Source: Siansivirga zeaxanthinifaciens CC-SAMT-1 (GTDB taxonomy: Bacteria > Bacteroidota > Bacteroidia > Flavobacteriales > Flavobacteriaceae). From it: a stretch of 64,000 nt of DNA. Both the position numbers and the translations under genes were made by a program. Shown piece by piece: positions 33,134-42,991 of this stretch; the stretch's first letter is position 1, and each line of letters starts with the position of its first letter. The stretch lies in the NCBI RefSeq assembly GCF_000941055.1, contig NZ_CP007202.1, positions 864,001-928,000 on the forward strand, written 5' to 3'. The notes below the pieces were generated by a model. That model had not been told where the DNA came from. It saw only the letters and a list, made by a program, of their open reading frames with translations, and did not search any database.

Positions 33134-34969
33134 TTATCGTTTTAAAGTAAAATGGGCCTTAAACACACTTGGTATTTGAGTTGTTGGTTCTATATATTCT
33201 ACTGTAAACCAATAATCGTCTGTTGGCATTAAAGCACCTTTAAAGGTTCCGTCCCAACCATTAGAATTGGGTTTTAATGTTTTAATAAGTTTTCCGTATC
33301 TATCAAAAATACAAACTTTAGCCTGTAGTTGATTTTGCATACCTACAATGTTCCAGGTATCATTATAACCGTCGTTGTTGGGCGTAAAATATAAAGGATA
33401 ATCCATCGCCATAATGCTTGTACTGGTTTCTCCACAACCTGATAGGTTTCTTGCAGAGATGATATGTTTTCCTAATGAAACATTTTCAAACACATCGTTT
33501 GTTTGCCAAACACCACCATCGATACGATATTCGAAATCTTGAACTCCAATAGCCGTTGCGGTTACTTTTATATTATTTGCTTCTATGAATGCGTTGGTAA
33601 TAACCTCAGCACTAATTGAGGGTGGCTCGCTTAATATAACGGTTGTTTCAGCATAATTTATGCAATTTGTTGTGCTATGTTTTACTTCAACGGTATAAAC
33701 ACCTTCCGCCTTAGGTATTATATAGGCTTCGGTTTCATTGGCTAAACTAGTACCATTTAATTTCCATTCAAATTCATATGTTGTGGTACTTAAACCAGTA
33801 TCTATAATGGGTGGCGTTGATATTTGCTCGGTACCATTGGTGTTAATGCACAGCGTGTAAGAAGCTTCCAAATTAATTTCGGGCAATGGATGAACTTCAA
33901 TTAAAAAGGCACTCACATCGAAACAAACTGGATTTGTACTAGCTGTATTTTCGACACGTACATAAATAAGTTCGGTTTCCAACGTATTCTGATATTGTAA
34001 TGGAAGCGAATTTATTCCATTAACGGCATCTGTTTCACTTTTATAATAAGTAACTGAAAAATTGGAAGGATTCAAACCGTTTAAAATTTCTTCATTTTTT
34101 AATTCAAAATTAAATACTGCTTGGCCATCGAAGTTATCTCCATAGGTATCGCAAATATTATAATCTGAAATATGTACAGGAATATTAGGGGCTTCATTAA
34201 AATTTATATTAAATACATATTGCTCTAAAACAACCGCATTGGCGTTCATGGCTTCAGCTTTATAAACATTAGATTTTATTACATCTAAACTACTCGAATT
34301 TTGCCCATTAATTAACTTGAAATCGCCTTGATAATCTGCTTCATACCAGTTAAAATTAGTAGCATTATTTGTATTTGCATTTAAGGGTATTGTATCACCT
34401 TCACAGGATGTTTTACTGGAAACAATAGGAGGCTTTAATAAATCGCAGTTGGTAGTTGCGACCCCAGAAGTTTGAGTAACTTTTATATATCCTGGTTTTC
34501 TAGAGAAATTGGTAATCATTAAATAATAATACTCACCCGCCTTGGTATTGGGCAAATTTGCATACTCTATAAAATTTATATTGTAGCTGCAATCGACTCT
34601 TTTGGCGTCTATAAGCTCATTAAAACATGGTGTTTGAAGTTCGTTAAAAGGACCGAAAACAACAAAATCTACATCTAAATCGGCCACACCGTTTAAGGTC
34701 GTACTTTGCTCTATTTTTAATTCAATATCGCCATCTTGAGCTATCTGTAAATAAAACCAAGATGGGTTTAACTGCAAAAACAAACAGCCATAATCTGGGC
34801 CTTTTTCTGCTAAATTAAATCCGCTGGTGTTGGGGTACGAAAACTCACTAGAGCCGCAAAGCGGTTCTGCATCGATACAAAATTTAGCATTTCCCGACTG
34901 ACTATTTGCTTTTAAAAAAATAGCAAAATTTAACAGAACGACTATAAGTGTTCCTTTTAGAAAATTCAT
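33134..34969 (-). CDS. T9SS type B sorting-domain surface protein
   Basis: The product is 611 residues and is exported and then secreted by the type IX secretion system. It has a signal peptide (ending near LKANSQ), repeated beta-sandwich regions, and a C-terminal type B (CHU_C, gliding-motility-type) sorting domain, with YFTPNNDGYNDTWNI, CIFDRYGKLIKTL and NGWDGTFKGALMPTDDYWF. An N-terminal region with CGSSEFSYPNTSGF is shared with other large flavobacterial adhesin-like proteins. The number of repeats is small, so it is a shorter member. The ligand is unknown. Confidence 0.88.
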   Translation of the reverse strand: MNFLKGTLIVVLLNFAIFLKANSQSGNAKFCIDAEPLCGSSEFSYPNTSGFNLAEKGPDYGCLFLQLNPSWFYLQIAQDGDIELKIEQSTTLNGVADLDVDFVVFGPFNELQTPCFNELIDAKRVDCSYNINFIEYANLPNTKAGEYYYLMITNFSRKPGYIKVTQTSGVATTNCDLLKPPIVSSKTSCEGDTIPLNANTNNATNFNWYEADYQGDFKLINGQNSSSLDVIKSNVYKAEAMNANAVVLEQYVFNINFNEAPNIPVHISDYNICDTYGDNFDGQAVFNFELKNEEILNGLNPSNFSVTYYKSETDAVNGINSLPLQYQNTLETELIYVRVENTASTNPVCFDVSAFLIEVHPLPEINLEASYTLCINTNGTEQISTPPIIDTGLSTTTYEFEWKLNGTSLANETEAYIIPKAEGVYTVEVKHSTTNCINYAETTVILSEPPSISAEVITNAFIEANNIKVTATAIGVQDFEYRIDGGVWQTNDVFENVSLGKHIISARNLSGCGETSTSIMAMDYPLYFTPNNDGYNDTWNIVGMQNQLQAKVCIFDRYGKLIKTLKPNSNGWDGTFKGALMPTDDYWFTVEYIEPTTQIPSVFKAHFTLKR

Positions 34970-35173
34970 TTTTTTAAAAGAAGAATAAACTTTTTAATTG
35001 AGTGTTATTTATAATTTACTACGTTAAATAAAGAGGCTATTTATTACTACTAAACTTTAAGAGCAATAGATTTATAAAGATTAATGCAAGTAATATTATT
35101 GGAACCTGTATCATGACCCTGATTTATAGTTAATATTCCTTAATTAACTTATGAAATCTTAACAGTTTTAAAT

Positions 35174-35203
35174 AAAGAACACGCTTTAGTAAAGCGTGTT
35201 CTT
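35174..35203 (-). terminator. Terminator after the T9SS type A gene
   Basis: AAGAACACGCTTTA and AAAGCGTGTTCTT form a stem of about 13 bp about 10 bp after the stop codon, with a T-rich tail on the minus strand. Confidence 0.75.
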
Positions 35204-35213
35204 GTATTATTGA

Positions 35214-36449
35214 TTATTTAGTTACCACCAATTTTTTAACACTGTAGTTACGGTTAGAATCTTCTATTCTGGCTAGGTAAATACCCGAATTTAAGTTAGA
35301 AATATCTACTTTACCATCAAAAATTTTATTTGAATTAAACACTAATTTACCAGTAATATCATAGATATTTATGGAAGTAATCGTATTTAAACTTTTAACT
35401 TGAAGTGTGTTTTTTGCAGGATTAGGAAATAATTTAATGTCGTTTGCAACTGCTTCGTTGTTATTAACTGAAAGCGTTACATAACTAAACTCTGAGACTA
35501 CATTATCGAATGCAACTTTATCTCCAAATAGGGCCCCATCTTTTACTTTTAATCTTACTTGAATTTTATTGAATGGTATGTCTATTGGTTTTGAAAGGGT
35601 GATGTTTTCCCAGGTATTAGCTACAGCCACACTTTTTAATGCCGTATTAAGTGTGTTAATTTTAGCGCCTGAAGCATCAAAAAAGTCGAATAACACCTGA
35701 ACATTAATGGTGGTACTAGAACTGTATAAATCGAAAGAGATATCGATGTTATTAGGACTAACGGTGCTTCCGAAATCGTAAATAGCATTGTCTAAATAAT
35801 TAACTTTGGTTTGATCTTCTGTAAACGATAATTGTCCGGCGTGCGCACTACCATTTCCTGTTGCGTCAACCAAAACAACCTGACCACCACTGGCCGACCA
35901 GCCGTCTAAGGTACCGGTTTCAAAATCTGGGTTTGTAACAAATGCGTTTTCTGTAAAGACTTGACGAAAATCGACATCGTCTACTTCCACAGAGGTACCG
36001 TTGGTGTTATCGTTAACATTAACTCTTAATGTGATACTGCCAGTGCCACTTATTGCAAAAACAGACTCAACATACTCCCAAGTATCGGCTACTTGTATCG
36101 CATAAACATTCCCGTCGATGGTTGTAGATTGCGCATTATCTCTTATAAAAGATTTTGATTTAGCTCCTGCGGCGCCTCGAACCCAATAACCAAATTTATA
36201 ATTTCCTGCTGGCAAACCCGAAATATTATCACTTTGTATACGGCTATTAAAAGTTCCGTTACTCACAATTCTCCATAAACCAGAACCGTCGGCCGTTCTG
36301 CTATCTGTAGAAATATAATCTTGGTTAATTCCTGGGTTGTTACTATTCCAGCCTGCAGTGGTGTTAAATGTAGGGTTTGGCGCTAAATTTTGAGATTGTG
36401 CTATAAAGGATAGCATCGCTCCTAAAAAGAATAAGGTAAATTTTTTCAT
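35214..36449 (-). CDS. T9SS type A sorting-domain protein with carbohydrate-binding-like domains
   Basis: The product is 411 residues, taking the ATG at 36449 as start, which gives the signal peptide MKKFTLFFLGAMLSFIAQS. An ATG 15 codons upstream would bury it. Two beta-sandwich domains follow (about 20-155 and 160-310), resembling CBM4_9/CBM-type modules (NPTFNTTAGWNSNNPG, NPDFETGTLDGWSASGG). The C-terminal 75 residues are a type A sorting domain (VANDIKLFPNPAKNTLQV, INIYDITGKLVF, LNSGIYLARI). No catalytic domain is present, so it is probably a surface binding protein. A specific polysaccharide cannot be named. Confidence 0.85.
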   Translation of the reverse strand: MKKFTLFFLGAMLSFIAQSQNLAPNPTFNTTAGWNSNNPGINQDYISTDSRTADGSGLWRIVSNGTFNSRIQSDNISGLPAGNYKFGYWVRGAAGAKSKSFIRDNAQSTTIDGNVYAIQVADTWEYVESVFAISGTGSITLRVNVNDNTNGTSVEVDDVDFRQVFTENAFVTNPDFETGTLDGWSASGGQVVLVDATGNGSAHAGQLSFTEDQTKVNYLDNAIYDFGSTVSPNNIDISFDLYSSSTTINVQVLFDFFDASGAKINTLNTALKSVAVANTWENITLSKPIDIPFNKIQVRLKVKDGALFGDKVAFDNVVSEFSYVTLSVNNNEAVANDIKLFPNPAKNTLQVKSLNTITSINIYDITGKLVFNSNKIFDGKVDISNLNSGIYLARIEDSNRNYSVKKLVVTK

Positions 36450-36750
36450 GTTACTTAGTTTAAAAGTTAGTTTAATATTTGTTTTTAAACACAAGTAATT
36501 AAGTTAGATAGTAGCTAGGGACGCTTTGATTATTAGGTTGGTAAAACTAAAACTTGCATAGCATCTTGAAGAGGTATAATCTATCAAAAAAGGTTCATTT
36601 TAAGTCAATTACAACCTTAACCATATAAAAACAAGATTATATTGTAAGGCAATTCTAATAAGAAATTCAACGGCTTATAAATTGAAGTTTTCTAGAGAAA
36701 GAAATTTTAAAAAATAGAAATTCCTTTTAAGTGAAGTATTTGAAAGGAAA
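36450..36750. other. Intergenic region without recognisable features
   Basis: About 300 bp of AT-rich sequence lie between the T9SS type A gene start and the zinc-ribbon gene stop. I see no gene, hairpin terminator or repeat that stands out; it must hold the promoter of the T9SS gene. Confidence 0.5.
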
Positions 36751-37101
36751 TTAACTTTCGCGTTTTACCAAAGCATAAAAATCGCCTTCTAGAGGTAAAT
36801 AACCCTGATCGTAAACAAAGTAATATATAGCGCCTGCCTTAGTAGTATAAATGCTTGTAAAATAATTAAAATCGAAACCGTTTTCAATGAGTTTGCTTCG
36901 GGAGGTTTTTGTTTTTTGGTCCGGATTTAAAGCTTCTAAAATTCGATAATTTTTACGTAACCGGTTATTGGTGTTGCGTATTAAATTTTTACTATCCTTA
37001 TTTACATTGTTGTTGTAAGCGTTTCTGCAGGCGTCGCTACAAAATTTTTTATCTACTCTGCCAACAATGTTGTCACCGCATTCTAAGCAACTTTTTCCCA
37101 T
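36751..37101 (-). CDS. Small zinc-ribbon protein, divergent from ssb
   Basis: The product is 116 residues from the ATG at 37101; upstream in-frame codons begin with TTG and are unlikely. The N-terminus has two CxxC-type pairs (SCLECGDNIVGR, KFCSDACRNAYNN), a zinc ribbon like that of DUF2116-type proteins. The rest is basic and helical (RNTNNRLRKNYRILEAL) and ends in a conserved block (YTTKAGAIYYFVYDQGYLPL). It may bind DNA or RNA. It shares a 180-bp divergent promoter region with ssb, which contains phased 10-bp repeats, so the two may be coregulated. Confidence 0.78.
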   Translation of the reverse strand: MGKSCLECGDNIVGRVDKKFCSDACRNAYNNNVNKDSKNLIRNTNNRLRKNYRILEALNPDQKTKTSRSKLIENGFDFNYFTSIYTTKAGAIYYFVYDQGYLPLEGDFYALVKRES

Positions 37102-37144
37102 GATAACCAATTAATTAAGCCAATATACAAAAATTATTTATTCG

Positions 37145-37186
37145 TTTACAAACGACTACAAACATTTACAAACGATTTTAAACAAG
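37145..37186. promoter_or_regulatory. Four tandem 10-bp repeats in the ssb / zinc-ribbon divergent promoter
   Basis: TTTACAAACG, ACTACAAACA, TTTACAAACG and ATTTTAAACA follow one another at a 10-bp period (37145-37184), with the palindrome TCGTTTACAAACGA at the left end. Sites on one face of the helix suggest cooperative binding of a regulator. Confidence 0.5.
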
Positions 37187-37283
37187 TAACTACCGAATAA
37201 CATTTTGAAGCCATCGCATCTTTGCCATGTCGAAACATAAGAACTCGATAGTATTAACTGTTTAACATTAAAAAATTAAAATT

Positions 37284-37616
37284 ATGAGCGCACTTAGAAA
37301 CAAAGTACAGTTGATTGGTAACTTAGGAAACGATCCAGAAATTATTAATCTTGAATCAGGCAAAACATTAGCAAAATTTACAATTGCAACTAATGAAAGC
37401 TATAAAAATAATAAAGGCGAGAAAATTACAGACACCCAATGGCATAATGTAGTGGCTTGGGGAAAAACAGCAGAGATTATTGAAAAATATGTAACTAAAG
37501 GTAAAGAGATTGCCATAGAAGGAAAGCTTACATCCAGAAGCTATGATGATAAAGATGGCAACAAACGTTACATCACCGAAATTGTTTGTAACGAACTACT
37601 CTTGTTGGGTAAATAA
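37284..37616 (+). CDS. ssb: Short single-stranded DNA-binding protein
   Basis: This 110-residue OB-fold protein matches the SSB family across its whole length (RNKVQLIGNLGNDPEIINLE, GKTLAKFTIATNESY, TQWHNVVAWGKTAEIIEKYV, GKEIAIEGKLTSRSYDD). It lacks the acidic C-terminal tail that replication SSBs use to recruit partners and stops at LLLLGK. It is therefore probably an auxiliary SSB for recombination, competence or repair, or an alternative paralogue in addition to the replicative one. A strong terminator follows. The divergent promoter region has phased repeats. Confidence 0.92.
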   Translation: MSALRNKVQLIGNLGNDPEIINLESGKTLAKFTIATNESYKNNKGEKITDTQWHNVVAWGKTAEIIEKYVTKGKEIAIEGKLTSRSYDDKDGNKRYITEIVCNELLLLGK

Positions 37617-37625
37617 TGTTTTGAA

Positions 37626-37655
37626 AAAGCTGCCTCGATTAAGGCAGCTTTTTTT
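37626..37655 (+). terminator. ssb terminator
   Basis: AAGCTGCCT and AGGCAGCTT form a 9-bp stem followed by eight T residues. Confidence 0.9.
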
Positions 37656-37894
37656 TACTTTTTAATTTTCGGTTTTGAATTAAAAAAACTAAGTCGATTA
37701 CTTTCCTTTTAATGATTTCATAATAACACATTAAGCTATGAAATCAACCAGTAATAAAAACATTGTTTATATAACCTTTTAGTACTCTAATTTTAGAGCA
37801 AAATTTTAGATTATTAAATAATTTAAAAAAAATTAAAAAATGGGGTAACAAAATTAGATGTCCCTGTATCTAGTTATATAAACAATAAAATATT

Positions 37895-38407
37895 ATGAAA
37901 AAGATAATTATACATTTAACAACCTTAGTCCTTTTGGCAATTTTTAGTGCTTCATGCGAAAAAGAAGCAACACCTTCAACGCGAAGTACCGATAAAATTG
38001 AAATAACTCTTGATGCTAACAGTTCGGCTATTTTAAGTTATTCAGCTAATATTTCGGCAACAGATTATAATCTACCAGCAACCACTGGAATTGGTTGCTT
38101 GTTTAGAATTGATTCTGAAGATGGAAACGGAAACGTATTTAATTTTAACACCTCTGGCTTATTAAGCGATCCATGTCCTTTAGTTATAGCTACACCTTCT
38201 ACTCGAACCCTTACAGGAAATCAAATACCAAACATTCAAGGTATTGATATTGATTACCAAAATCCAGGAAATTCAATTACAGCTGATTATCGCGTTTTTG
38301 GAAGCAATGTAGGTGATGATATAAAAATAATTTTATACGGGACTTATTACGATTCTTTAGGCAATAGCCATACCATTTATATAGACATTGATGTTTCTAG
38401 AACCTAA
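37895..38407 (+). CDS. Lipoprotein of unknown function
   Basis: The product is 170 residues with a lipoprotein leader (LAIFSASC, Cys21). The mature part is Ser/Thr/Asn-rich with predicted beta strands (KIEITLDANSSAILSYSANI, GIGCLFRIDSEDGNGNVFNF, YGTYYDSLGNSHTIYIDI) and two further cysteines. No family is recognised. It is a single gene between ssb and the nadBA operon and shares a bidirectional terminator with nadB. Confidence 0.72.
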   Translation: MKKIIIHLTTLVLLAIFSASCEKEATPSTRSTDKIEITLDANSSAILSYSANISATDYNLPATTGIGCLFRIDSEDGNGNVFNFNTSGLLSDPCPLVIATPSTRTLTGNQIPNIQGIDIDYQNPGNSITADYRVFGSNVGDDIKIILYGTYYDSLGNSHTIYIDIDVSRT

Positions 38408-38418
38408 GAAAATGAATA

Positions 38419-38456
38419 TAATCAAGGTTACTCAAAAAAGTAACCTTGATTATTTT
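38419..38456. terminator. Bidirectional terminator between the lipoprotein gene and nadB
   Basis: ATCAAGGTTACT and AGTAACCTTGAT form a 12-bp stem followed by a T run on the plus strand; it overlaps the nadB stop codon region. Confidence 0.85.
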
Positions 38457-40009
38457 TTTACATTATCTACATTAAAATAACCTCCTTTATTTTCTTTTCT
38501 ATTTAAAGATTGGTTAATAATAAGATGTGCCACGTTTATCATGTTTCGCAATTCACAAAGTGAAGTTGTAATTTTAGATTCTTTATACAAATCTTCAACT
38601 TCATTGTAAATTAAATCTAAACGTTTTATAGCCTGATTTAAACGTTTGTTACTTCTAACAATACCCACATAATTTCGCATTAATGCTTGAAGTTCTTTTA
38701 AATTATGCTGAATTAATATGTGTTCTTTTGCAATGGTAGTCCCTTCATCATTCCAATCTGGAATGTTTACCTGTACATTTTCAGATTCGTTTTTGCTATG
38801 ATATTTAAAAATATTATGAGCATAAACCAAGGCTTCTAACAACGAATTTGATGCTAATCTATTAGCGCCATGCAATCCTGTTCGAGTACATTCGCCACAC
38901 GAAAACAAATTCGCTATGGTTGTTTTTCCATCTTTATCGACTACAATACCACCACATAAATAATGAGACGCTGGCACTACAGGAATCCAGTCGGTTTTAA
39001 TGTCGATATGATGTTCTAAACACTTATTGTAAATATTAGGAAAATGTTTTATGAAGGCATCCATATCTAAATGGGTACAATCTAAAAACACACAAGGTTC
39101 TCCCGATTTTTTAAGTTCGCTATCAATGCTTTGAGATACGATATCGCGCGAAGCTAATTCTGCACGTTCATCGTACTCTGGCATAAAACGATACCCTTTT
39201 TTATTTCTTAAATAAGCTCCAAAACCTCTAACAGCTTCCGAGATTAAAAATGAAGATTCGCCTTTGGCATCATATAATGCTGTTGGATGAAACTGAACAA
39301 ATTCCATGTCCTTAATCTCAGCTTTAGCTCTGTATGCCATGGCAATCCCATCGCCTGTTGCTATTACCGGGTTTGTAGTATGTCCATAAACACAACCAAT
39401 ACCACCTGATGCTAAAAGCGTACTTTGGGCCTTAATAGTGAAAATATTAGACGATTTTTGATCGAATACATAGGCACCATAGCACGTAATTTCATCTGAA
39501 ATATTTTCTTTTAAATGGTGATTTGTAACTAAATCTAAAACAAAATGATGGGGTAAAATGCTTATGTTTGGTAATTGATGTGCGCGTTTTAATAAAGCGC
39601 GTTCTATTTCGAAACCTGTAATATCTTTGTGGTGTACCACACGGTATTCCGAATGTCCGCCTTCTTTTCCTAAATCGAATGCCCCTTGAGGATCTAAATC
39701 GAAATTAGCACCCCAAAGCAATAATTCTTCTAAACGTTCGGGACCTTCTTTAATAACCATTTTAACGACGTCTTCATCGCACAAACCATCACCAGCAATA
39801 AGCGTATCTTTTATGTGCTTTTTAAAAGAATCGTTTTCTTTATCTAAAACCACAGCAACACCACCTTGGGCATACTTGGTATTAGATTCATCTTCATTAG
39901 CTTTCGTTACAATTACAACGGTTTTATTGGGAAACTTCTCGGCAATTTTAACCGAAAATGTTAAGCCTGCAACACCAGAGCCAATGACTAAATAATCTGT
40001 TTCAATCAT
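38450..40009 (-). CDS. nadB: L-aspartate oxidase
   Basis: This FAD enzyme oxidises L-aspartate to iminoaspartate, the first step of de novo NAD synthesis. It has 519 residues. It has the N-terminal FAD motif VIGSGVAGLTFSVKIAE, the TKANEDESNTKYAQGGVAVV region, the HSEYRVVHHKDITG segment with active-site residues, EMEFVQFHPTALYD-type sequence (here DMEFVQFHPTALYDAKG), and the C-terminal SGECTRTGLHGANRLASNSL. The gene lies 3 bp after nadA, on the same transcript. Confidence 0.96.
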   Translation of the reverse strand: MIETDYLVIGSGVAGLTFSVKIAEKFPNKTVVIVTKANEDESNTKYAQGGVAVVLDKENDSFKKHIKDTLIAGDGLCDEDVVKMVIKEGPERLEELLLWGANFDLDPQGAFDLGKEGGHSEYRVVHHKDITGFEIERALLKRAHQLPNISILPHHFVLDLVTNHHLKENISDEITCYGAYVFDQKSSNIFTIKAQSTLLASGGIGCVYGHTTNPVIATGDGIAMAYRAKAEIKDMEFVQFHPTALYDAKGESSFLISEAVRGFGAYLRNKKGYRFMPEYDERAELASRDIVSQSIDSELKKSGEPCVFLDCTHLDMDAFIKHFPNIYNKCLEHHIDIKTDWIPVVPASHYLCGGIVVDKDGKTTIANLFSCGECTRTGLHGANRLASNSLLEALVYAHNIFKYHSKNESENVQVNIPDWNDEGTTIAKEHILIQHNLKELQALMRNYVGIVRSNKRLNQAIKRLDLIYNEVEDLYKESKITTSLCELRNMINVAHLIINQSLNRKENKGGYFNVDNVKK

Positions 40010-40012
40010 GGT

Positions 40013-40939
40013 TTATTTAGATAGTTCTAACATACGCTCAATAGGCAACAAGGCTCTATCTATAATATGTTCGGGAACATGTATTTGTGGCGATTCGTTT
40101 AATAAACAATCGTAAAGTTTTTGCAAGGTATTCATTTTCATGAAGTGGCATTCACTACATGCACAGGTATTATCTTCTTTGGCTGGCGCAGGAACAAGCT
40201 CTGTATTGGGCATTTCTTGTTGCATTTTATGTAAAATACCTGCTTCGGTAGCTACTATAAATTTTTGGTCCTGATGCTCTTTAACATAATTTATCATGCC
40301 CGAAGTAGAACCAATATAAGTCGCCGTATTTAAAATATGCTCTTCAGATTCTGGATGGGCTATAATTTTATAATCTGGATATTTTTTATGAAGTTCTATA
40401 AGCTTGTCCATTGAAAAAGCTTCGTGCACGATACAACTTCCATCCCACAATAGCATATCTCTTCCTGTTTCTTTGATGATGTAAGCGCCTAAATTTTTAT
40501 CGGGTGCAAAAATAATAGGGGTTTCTTTTGGAATAGAATTTACAATTTTAAGTGCATTTGAAGATGTACAAACAATATCGCTTAAGGCTTTAATTTCTGC
40601 CGAACAATTTACGTAAGTTATAACAACGTGATCGGGATGTGCTTTAGTAAACTTTTCGAAAGCCTCTGGCGGACAAGAATCTGCTAGGGAGCAACCCGCG
40701 TTAACATCTGGCAACACCACTGTTTTTGTTGGGTTTAAAATTTTAGCCGTTTCGGCCATAAAATGCACCCCTGCAAATACAATAATATCGGCGTCGGTTT
40801 CGGCTGCTTTTTGAGACAATCCTAAACTATCACCTACATAATCTGCAATATCTTGAATCTCACCAATTTGGTAATAATGTGCTAATATTACAGCGTTCTT
40901 TTCTTCTTTAAGACGTTTAATTTCTTTAACTAAATCCAT
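40013..40939 (-). CDS. nadA: Quinolinate synthase
   Basis: This [4Fe-4S] enzyme condenses iminoaspartate with dihydroxyacetone phosphate to quinolinate. I start at the ATG at 40939 (308 residues; [20 protein letters not shown]), because the 16 codons upstream do not match the family. The three conserved cluster cysteines lie in [21 protein letters not shown] and [32 protein letters not shown] and HPESEEHIL are other family blocks. It precedes nadB. The pair supplies NAD from aspartate. Confidence 0.95.
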   Translation of the reverse strand: MDLVKEIKRLKEEKNAVILAHYYQIGEIQDIADYVGDSLGLSQKAAETDADIIVFAGVHFMAETAKILNPTKTVVLPDVNAGCSLADSCPPEAFEKFTKAHPDHVVITYVNCSAEIKALSDIVCTSSNALKIVNSIPKETPIIFAPDKNLGAYIIKETGRDMLLWDGSCIVHEAFSMDKLIELHKKYPDYKIIAHPESEEHILNTATYIGSTSGMINYVKEHQDQKFIVATEAGILHKMQQEMPNTELVPAPAKEDNTCACSECHFMKMNTLQKLYDCLLNESPQIHVPEHIIDRALLPIERMLELSK

Positions 40940-41155
40940 TGCAATTAAATCTTTGTAAAAACAGATTAACCTAATTTTAGGCATCAATTATTTTACAAAT
41001 ATCTTAATTAAAATTCTTTTGAATTGAATTTAACTCAAATATTAAAGTAAAATTGCAGACAATTTAGATATTCAACAATTCATTAAATTCTAATTAATCA
41101 AATGCTTTATTAATTAATAAAATTGAAACGTTTATTTTAAAATACAAACACTAGT

Positions 41156-42991
41156 CTATGCTACTACTTGTGTTTTTTCTGTTTGACTTGCTAAATTTTG
41201 TACCGCTAAACTTATATTAAGCAATTCGTTTTCGGCTTTGTTTAACGCACTTATAACCTCGGTTTTAATATCTTGAAATCTATTTTTCACATTGTTAAAC
41301 ATCGTTTTATAATAGGCAATGCCATCGGCCATGTTTTTGGTAAATGTTAAAAAATATTTCTCTTCTTTTTTAGTCATTTCAGCTTTAGATTCCTCAAATT
41401 TTTGCTTCAAATAATCAATATAAATATCAATTTCTTTAATGAATATATTCGGACGATCGTTTCGAGATAACATGTTGTCTCTTCCATAAATATGATCGGT
41501 GATGTTTTTTAGACTCATTATTTTTGAAAAATAGGCCATATTTGGTCCCGGACAAACAGAAACACCCATACCTTCGGTTTTTGTGTCTAAACCATAAGCG
41601 AGCAAAGCCGATGTGCCTAAACCTACGCAAGTACAAGATTTTTCAATAATTTTATTGAAATGCATTTTATAGGCTTCGTTGTTTAAATTTAAGGCATCCA
41701 ACGCTTTAATTTTTAAATATTGGTATTCTCGCGATGCCGTACAAATGCCTTTTTCTTTAAATTCTTTATTTAACGACACAAACTTTTTTGGGCAAGAACT
41801 TCCCGGGCGACCTTTTGCTATTAAAGCCTCTTTTTCTAAATCTTTTGTATTGTTTTTAAGACTGTTAAACGGAATTCCCAAAGGCGAAATATCGCTTAAA
41901 TACAAATCGTCTTCTTTAGCTTTTACCAATAAATTTATAGTGTCACTATCGACTGTTGTTGCTTCGGGCACCAATAAAAACGGGGTTCCCCATCCAATAG
42001 AATCTAAATCGTAATGTTCCAGTAAAAATTCGTGTTCTTCGTTCGTTCCAACACCACCTTGAGCCGAAATTTTAAACTCTAAAGGCAAATTGGGAACAAT
42101 GCGGCCTTGACTTTCTAACTCTTGATTTAACACGGTGGCAATGGTTTCACGCAATTCTTCGCGTTTCTCTTTAAATTCTTGTAAAACAGGCCCTAGAAGA
42201 TACCCATCGGTAGCAAAGGCATGTCCACCACAATTTAAGCCCGACTCAATTCGATACTCCGATACCCATAAGCCTTTTTTTGCTAAAAATTTTCCTTGAA
42301 TTAAAGCCGACCTGTAATCGCTTACTTTTAATATTATTTTCTTTTTAAAAGTGCCTAATTGGGTTGGAAAGAAATCGTTAAACGCACTCATATAAGCGTA
42401 TAATCGTGGATTCAATCCAGCCGACAACACAACCGATGCTTCTAAATTACTGTTAGCAAAGCCACGAAATGCAGCGTGCGCATCGTTATATTCAACTGGT
42501 AATGGGTCGTTTTTTATATAATTATCTTTATCGACTTTGGTCATTATATTAACGTCTATGTTACCTTTTACAAGATTTTGGTTTGCCCAGTTTTTAATTT
42601 CAGACATGGTAAAACCTTTTTCGGTTAAGCGCATAAAGTCTGTTTTAATGGCAGAGCCCGAAGGCAGCATATTTATATAAGCTTTAAATTCTTCGGTCAT
42701 GCCTACAGCACTTTGCTTTAAGGCTTCAAATTTTTTGTCGACTACATCGTTTATTAAATTTAAATAAGAGGTAATTCTTTTGGCTCTAAAATCATCAATC
42801 GCATCTGAAATTTCATGGTAAGGCATTTCAAATTTCTCACTGTACATTTTTCTTAATTTTTCAATTAAAATATCATCTACTAAAGAAACAACCGAGTCGA
42901 TTCCGTATTGAGCTACTTTTAAAGGAGAATCTATAGTGAATCCAATACCCATTACTGGTATGTGAAACGAATGGATTTTGTTAATATGCAT
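41156..42991 (-). CDS. Large conserved protein, TIM-barrel/NPD-like, with cysteine-rich half; unknown function
   Basis: The product is 611 residues, soluble and without a signal peptide. Several blocks resemble FMN TIM-barrel enzymes of the nitronate monooxygenase / enoyl-reductase FabK group: GIGFTIDSPLKVAQYGI (15-31), GLNCGGHAFATDG (251-263), AQGGVGTNEEHEFLLEHY (310-327) and GWGTPFLLVPEATTV (333-347). The second half holds Cys400, Cys417, Cys453, Cys455 and Cys480 (SCTCVG, VCPGPN), possible iron-sulphur ligands, and ends in a predicted coiled coil (515-605). It stands alone after the nadBA operon. The fold is an inference; the substrate and role are unknown. Confidence 0.7.
   Translation of the reverse strand: MHINKIHSFHIPVMGIGFTIDSPLKVAQYGIDSVVSLVDDILIEKLRKMYSEKFEMPYHEISDAIDDFRAKRITSYLNLINDVVDKKFEALKQSAVGMTEEFKAYINMLPSGSAIKTDFMRLTEKGFTMSEIKNWANQNLVKGNIDVNIMTKVDKDNYIKNDPLPVEYNDAHAAFRGFANSNLEASVVLSAGLNPRLYAYMSAFNDFFPTQLGTFKKKIILKVSDYRSALIQGKFLAKKGLWVSEYRIESGLNCGGHAFATDGYLLGPVLQEFKEKREELRETIATVLNQELESQGRIVPNLPLEFKISAQGGVGTNEEHEFLLEHYDLDSIGWGTPFLLVPEATTVDSDTINLLVKAKEDDLYLSDISPLGIPFNSLKNNTKDLEKEALIAKGRPGSSCPKKFVSLNKEFKEKGICTASREYQYLKIKALDALNLNNEAYKMHFNKIIEKSCTCVGLGTSALLAYGLDTKTEGMGVSVCPGPNMAYFSKIMSLKNITDHIYGRDNMLSRNDRPNIFIKEIDIYIDYLKQKFEESKAEMTKKEEKYFLTFTKNMADGIAYYKTMFNNVKNRFQDIKTEVISALNKAENELLNISLAVQNLASQTEKTQVVA

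Noticed and set aside
41436-41636. Second minus-strand frame inside the TIM-barrel-like gene
   Set aside because: It lies in another frame of a long conserved gene and has no recognisable features.
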